Assembly: GCA_021404685.1 (NCBI GenBank)
Contig: QWHC01000008.1
Location: forward strand, 124,001 to 188,000
Direction of reading: 5' to 3'
DNA: 64,000 nt
Source: Chloroflexi bacterium CFX4
GTDB taxonomy: Bacteria > Chloroflexota > Anaerolineae > Aggregatilineales > UBA2796
In this document: piece by piece, positions 61,488 to 64,000 of the stretch
Numbering within the stretch: the first letter of the stretch is position 1
Layout: each line of letters begins with the position of its first letter
The notes under the pieces: generated by a model
What the model was told of the DNA's origin: nothing
The model's input: only the letters and a program-made list of their open reading frames with translations
Database searches by the model: none
Position numbers and translations under genes: made by a program

Positions 61488-62906
61488 ATGGCTCAGCCAC
61501 GTACCCTGTTTGAGAAAGTCTGGGAGCGCCATTTAGTCGCCCCACAAACCGATGACTCGCCCGCCGTCCTCTATATTGACCTGCACCTTGTGCATGAGGT
61601 GACCTCACCACAGGCATTTACCACCTTGCGCGAACGCGGTCTGAAGGTGCGCCGCCCTGACCGCACCGTTGGCACGATGGATCACAGCACGCCCACCACA
61701 CCGCGTGACGTGCCAATTGCTGATGCACAAGCCGCTGCCCAAATTGCCCAGATGGAGAAAAACTGCGCCGATTTTGGCATCCCGCTCTATGCCTTGGGCA
61801 GTGAGCATCAGGGCATTGTGCATGTCATCGGTCCTGAGCGCGGGCTGACGCAACCGGGCATGACCATCGTCTGTGGCGATAGCCACACCAGCACGCACGG
61901 CGCGTTTGGTGCGCTTGCCTTTGGCATTGGCACCAGTGAGGTTGGGCATGTGCTGGCAACCCAATGCCTGCTCCAGAATAAGCCGAAAACAATGGCTGTT
62001 CGCGTGGAAGGGACGCTTAAACACGGCGTTTCCGCCAAAGATATTATCCTCGCCCTGATTGCCAAAATCGGCGTGGGCGGTGGCACGGGCTACGTGCTTG
62101 AGTATTGCGGCTCTGCCATTCGCGCTCTTTCGATGGAAGAACGCATGACCATCTGCAACATGAGCATTGAAGGCGGCGCACGGGCGGGCATGATCGCGCC
62201 CGATGAGACGACCTTTGCCTATATTGAAGGGCGTCCGCACGCGCCGAAGGGTGAAGCGTGGGAGCGCGCCGTTGCCGATTGGCGCACCCTGCCAACCGAC
62301 GAAGGTGCGACTTTTGATGCTGAGGTCTTTATTGACGCAGACGCGCTAGAGCCGATGATCACCTACGGCACTAATCCGGGCATGGGAATGCCGATTACGG
62401 GCATGATCCCTGACCCTGCCGCCATCAGCGATCCAAGCCAGCGCGAAACGCTCATCAAGGCGCTTGCCTATATGGATTTGCAGCCGAATGTGCCGCTGCT
62501 TGGGCATAAAATTGATGTGGTGTTCTTGGGGAGCTGCACCAACTCGCGCATTAGCGACCTGCGGATTGGCGCGGCGCTCATCAAAGGGCGCAAGGTGGCC
62601 TCCAACGTGCGGATGATGGTCGTTCCCGGCTCGCAGCAGGTGAAGCGCCAAGCGGAGGCGGAAGGGCTGCACGAGATTTTCAAGGCAGCCGGCGCTGAAT
62701 GGCGTGAGGCGGGCTGTAGCATGTGCATTGCCATGAACGGCGATCAGCTTCAGCCGGGCGAGTATGCCGTTAGCACCAGCAACCGCAACTTTGAAGGACG
62801 GCAGGGTAAGGGCGGCAGGACGTTCCTCGCCAGCCCACTCACGGCGGTTGCCAGCGCCATCAACGGCTGCGTAACCGACCCACGCGAGATGCTCGAACTC
62901 GCCTAA
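61488..62906 (+). CDS. leuC: 3-isopropylmalate dehydratase large subunit
   Basis: A 472-residue aconitase-superfamily enzyme of leucine synthesis; it isomerises 2-isopropylmalate to 3-isopropylmalate with the LeuD subunit. Fe-S ligands are the Cys in LGSCTNSR and the two in [27 protein letters not shown] and [20 protein letters not shown] are typical. ATG 61488 has GAGGTAGG upstream; the longer frame to 61398 lacks a ribosome site. leuD follows only after two Uma2-type genes. Confidence 0.95.
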   Translation: MAQPRTLFEKVWERHLVAPQTDDSPAVLYIDLHLVHEVTSPQAFTTLRERGLKVRRPDRTVGTMDHSTPTTPRDVPIADAQAAAQIAQMEKNCADFGIPLYALGSEHQGIVHVIGPERGLTQPGMTIVCGDSHTSTHGAFGALAFGIGTSEVGHVLATQCLLQNKPKTMAVRVEGTLKHGVSAKDIILALIAKIGVGGGTGYVLEYCGSAIRALSMEERMTICNMSIEGGARAGMIAPDETTFAYIEGRPHAPKGEAWERAVADWRTLPTDEGATFDAEVFIDADALEPMITYGTNPGMGMPITGMIPDPAAISDPSQRETLIKALAYMDLQPNVPLLGHKIDVVFLGSCTNSRISDLRIGAALIKGRKVASNVRMMVVPGSQQVKRQAEAEGLHEIFKAAGAEWREAGCSMCIAMNGDQLQPGEYAVSTSNRNFEGRQGKGGRTFLASPLTAVASAINGCVTDPREMLELA

Positions 62907-62923
62907 ATGTTCGCTGGTTCAGT

Positions 62924-63024
62924 GTGAGGTGCTGAGATGGCAGAGATCGCCAAACCAACGCAGCGCTACCGCGCCCAAGACCTTGAACGGCTTGCCGATT
63001 CGGATCAGCGCTACGAGTTGGTAG
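62924..63024 (+). repeat. Exact 101-bp direct repeat, copy 1
   Basis: Identical to 63431-63531. It spans the ribosome site (GAGGTGCTGAG), the start codon and the first ~29 codons of the first Uma2 gene, ending within the codon after YELV. Confidence 0.95.
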
Positions 63025-63428
63025 CGGCATTGCTGCCGTTTATCCGCACGCATGGGCTTGGGCAGCTTATGGCAGAGGCGGGCTTCTTGCTGGAATCAGA
63101 GCCGGATACGGTGCGTGCGCCCGATGTTGCTTTCATCAGCCGTGAGCGCATCGCACCGATTAGCGGCGGCTATTATCCCTTTGCGCCGGATCTCGCTGTT
63201 GAAGTCATCTCACCGAGCAATTCAGTCGGTGCGGTGCAAGCCAAGATCGCGCAGTATTTTGCGAAAGGTGCGCGCCAAGTGTGGCTCATCTACCCTGCGA
63301 TGCGGACGCTCCACGTCTACAGCAGCCCCAAGTCGGTTCGCATCCTTGATGCGACCGATACACTTGAAGGTGGCGATATGCTACCCAACTTTTCGCTGCC
63401 CGTTGCCGAACTTTTCGCACAGCTTTAA
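62937..63428 (+). CDS. Uma2-family (DUF820) putative nuclease, internally shortened (copy 1)
   Basis: A 163-residue member of the Uma2/DUF820 family with a PD-(D/E)xK-type fold. The core PDVAFISRERI, APDLAVEVISPSNS and YFAKGARQVWLIYP is present, including the Asp and Glu of the presumed active site. Family members normally have about 15 more residues after YELV (EGELI and so on); here YELV joins AALLPFIRTHGLGQL directly, an in-frame loss. Uma2 genes are abundant in Chloroflexota and cyanobacteria; function unknown. It shares its 5' end exactly with copy 2. Confidence 0.82.
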   Translation: MAEIAKPTQRYRAQDLERLADSDQRYELVAALLPFIRTHGLGQLMAEAGFLLESEPDTVRAPDVAFISRERIAPISGGYYPFAPDLAVEVISPSNSVGAVQAKIAQYFAKGARQVWLIYPAMRTLHVYSSPKSVRILDATDTLEGGDMLPNFSLPVAELFAQL

Positions 63429-63430
63429 AG

Positions 63431-63531
63431 GTGAGGTGCTGAGATGGCAGAGATCGCCAAACCAACGCAGCGCTACCGCGCCCAAGACCTTGAACGGCTT
63501 GCCGATTCGGATCAGCGCTACGAGTTGGTAG
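63431..63531 (+). repeat. Exact 101-bp direct repeat, copy 2
   Basis: Identical to 62924-63024, offset by 507 bp (169 codons, so in register). It forms the 5' end of the second Uma2 gene. Sequence similarity falls sharply after the repeat. Confidence 0.95.
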
Positions 63532-63902
63532 GCTTTCAACTCAGCACTGATCCTGATACGGTACGCGTGCCTGATCTTGCCTTCATCAGCCGTGAGCGTG
63601 TGCCGCCACTCAGCACGCAGTACGACACGATTGCGCCTGATCTGGTGGTGGAGATCGCCTCACCGGGCAACACTTCCAGTGAGCTAAATGAGAAGATCAC
63701 GGCATATTTTCAGGCGGGCGTGCGGCGCGTATGGGTTGTCTACCCAGTCACACGCCTCATCTACGACTATGCCAACCTGAAACAGGTCGCTATCTTAGAT
63801 GAGACCGATACGCTAGATGGCGATCTAGTGCTACCAGATTTTGTGATCCCTGTGCGCGAAATCTTTGCACCACTCGACTTTGAGAAAGCAGATGAGGACT
63901 AA
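63444..63902 (+). CDS. Uma2-family (DUF820) putative nuclease, internally shortened (copy 2)
   Basis: A 152-residue Uma2 protein. After the shared YELV it passes straight to [15 protein letters not shown], lacking ~40-45 residues of the normal N-terminal region, a larger loss than in copy 1. The core [28 protein letters not shown] and [14 protein letters not shown] remains, with the active-site Asp and Glu. The two bodies are only moderately alike in contrast to the identical first 28 residues. Whether either protein folds is uncertain. Confidence 0.8.
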   Translation: MAEIAKPTQRYRAQDLERLADSDQRYELVGFQLSTDPDTVRVPDLAFISRERVPPLSTQYDTIAPDLVVEIASPGNTSSELNEKITAYFQAGVRRVWVVYPVTRLIYDYANLKQVAILDETDTLDGDLVLPDFVIPVREIFAPLDFEKADED

Positions 63903-63910
63903 CCAACCAA

Positions 63911-64000
63911 TGGAAGCCATCAAACCATTCAGCAGCCGCCTTGTGGTGCTGCCAACTGAAAACATTGATACTGACCAGATTATCCCGGCGCGCTTCCTTA
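63911..64000 (+). CDS. leuD: 3-isopropylmalate dehydratase small subunit, N-terminal part (3' end outside window)
   Basis: The first 30 codons are in the window, starting at ATG 63911: [20 protein letters not shown] then [10 protein letters not shown]. The TDQIIPARF segment is diagnostic of LeuD, partner of LeuC in leucine synthesis. It follows the second Uma2 gene by 8 bp and so belongs to the same transcript as leuC. Confidence 0.9.

Noticed and set aside
1-64000. CRISPR array, insertion sequence or prophage
   Set aside because: No regularly spaced short repeats, transposase or phage structural genes were seen anywhere in the window.

Overview
The window is a gene-dense piece of a bacterial chromosome of moderately high GC. 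It is probably from Chloroflexota, near Anaerolineae. The indications are secreted and lipid-anchored proteins with long Thr/Pro linkers, an eight-unit DUF4397 protein, PD40/WD40 beta-propellers, paired Uma2 genes, a leuC/leuD pair, and peptidoglycan enzymes without an outer-membrane gene set. This assignment is an inference from gene content; no rRNA lies in the window. Promoters of the sigma-70 type (TTGnnn, 16-17 bp, TAnnnT) are readable before several genes, and perfect-stem intrinsic terminators separate many units.

Layout: 1-3.3 kb holds the start of a sugar-type ABC solute-binding protein gene (minus) and a two-component system (plus). 3.4-7.3 kb is a TetR-regulated ABC exporter operon with a clear promoter and operator. 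7.5-8.6 kb is dgoD, divergent from a REC-PAS-histidine kinase. 10.5-13 kb is a secreted DUF4397 repeat protein, followed by clpP. 14-21.6 kb carries a double-thioredoxin oxidoreductase, an SGNH-like protein, a LysM/M23 endopeptidase, a GT-C membrane glycosyltransferase, a VWA protein and an MBOAT acyltransferase. 21.8-30.4 kb has folC, lon, a propeller lipoprotein, a second SGNH-like paralogue, an SDR and an L,D-transpeptidase. 30.5-46.4 kb is mixed: proB, methyltransferase, GNAT, a Ycf45/SpoIIIAA-like ATPase, alpha/beta hydrolases, a Nfu N-domain protein coupled to two hydrolases, HD and DUF72 proteins, tRNA-Glu, a HAD phosphatase, a cyclophilin and a DM13 protein.

The most interesting region is 46.4-57.9 kb. 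It is one minus-strand, tightly packed seven-gene unit: ClpC-like unfoldase, Ser/Thr kinase with about 18 TPRs, FHA protein, SDR, WD40-like exported protein, a penicillin-binding-protein homologue that has lost its catalytic SxxK and KTG motifs, and a sugar kinase/MurQ fusion. It recalls the actinobacterial pknB-fha-pbpA arrangement but with a dead PBP, a protein unfoldase and cell-wall recycling. 58-64 kb holds efp (with Arg at the loop tip), a Cys-rich protein, a HAD-DinB fusion, an SPFH protein, and leuC/leuD interrupted by two Uma2 genes that share an exact 101-bp 5' cassette.

Taken together the window is rich in cell-envelope functions: cell-wall cutting, cross-linking and recycling, polysaccharide acylation, glycosyl transfer and surface proteins. 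Protein quality control (ClpP, ClpC-like, Lon, cyclophilin) and signalling genes lie among them.
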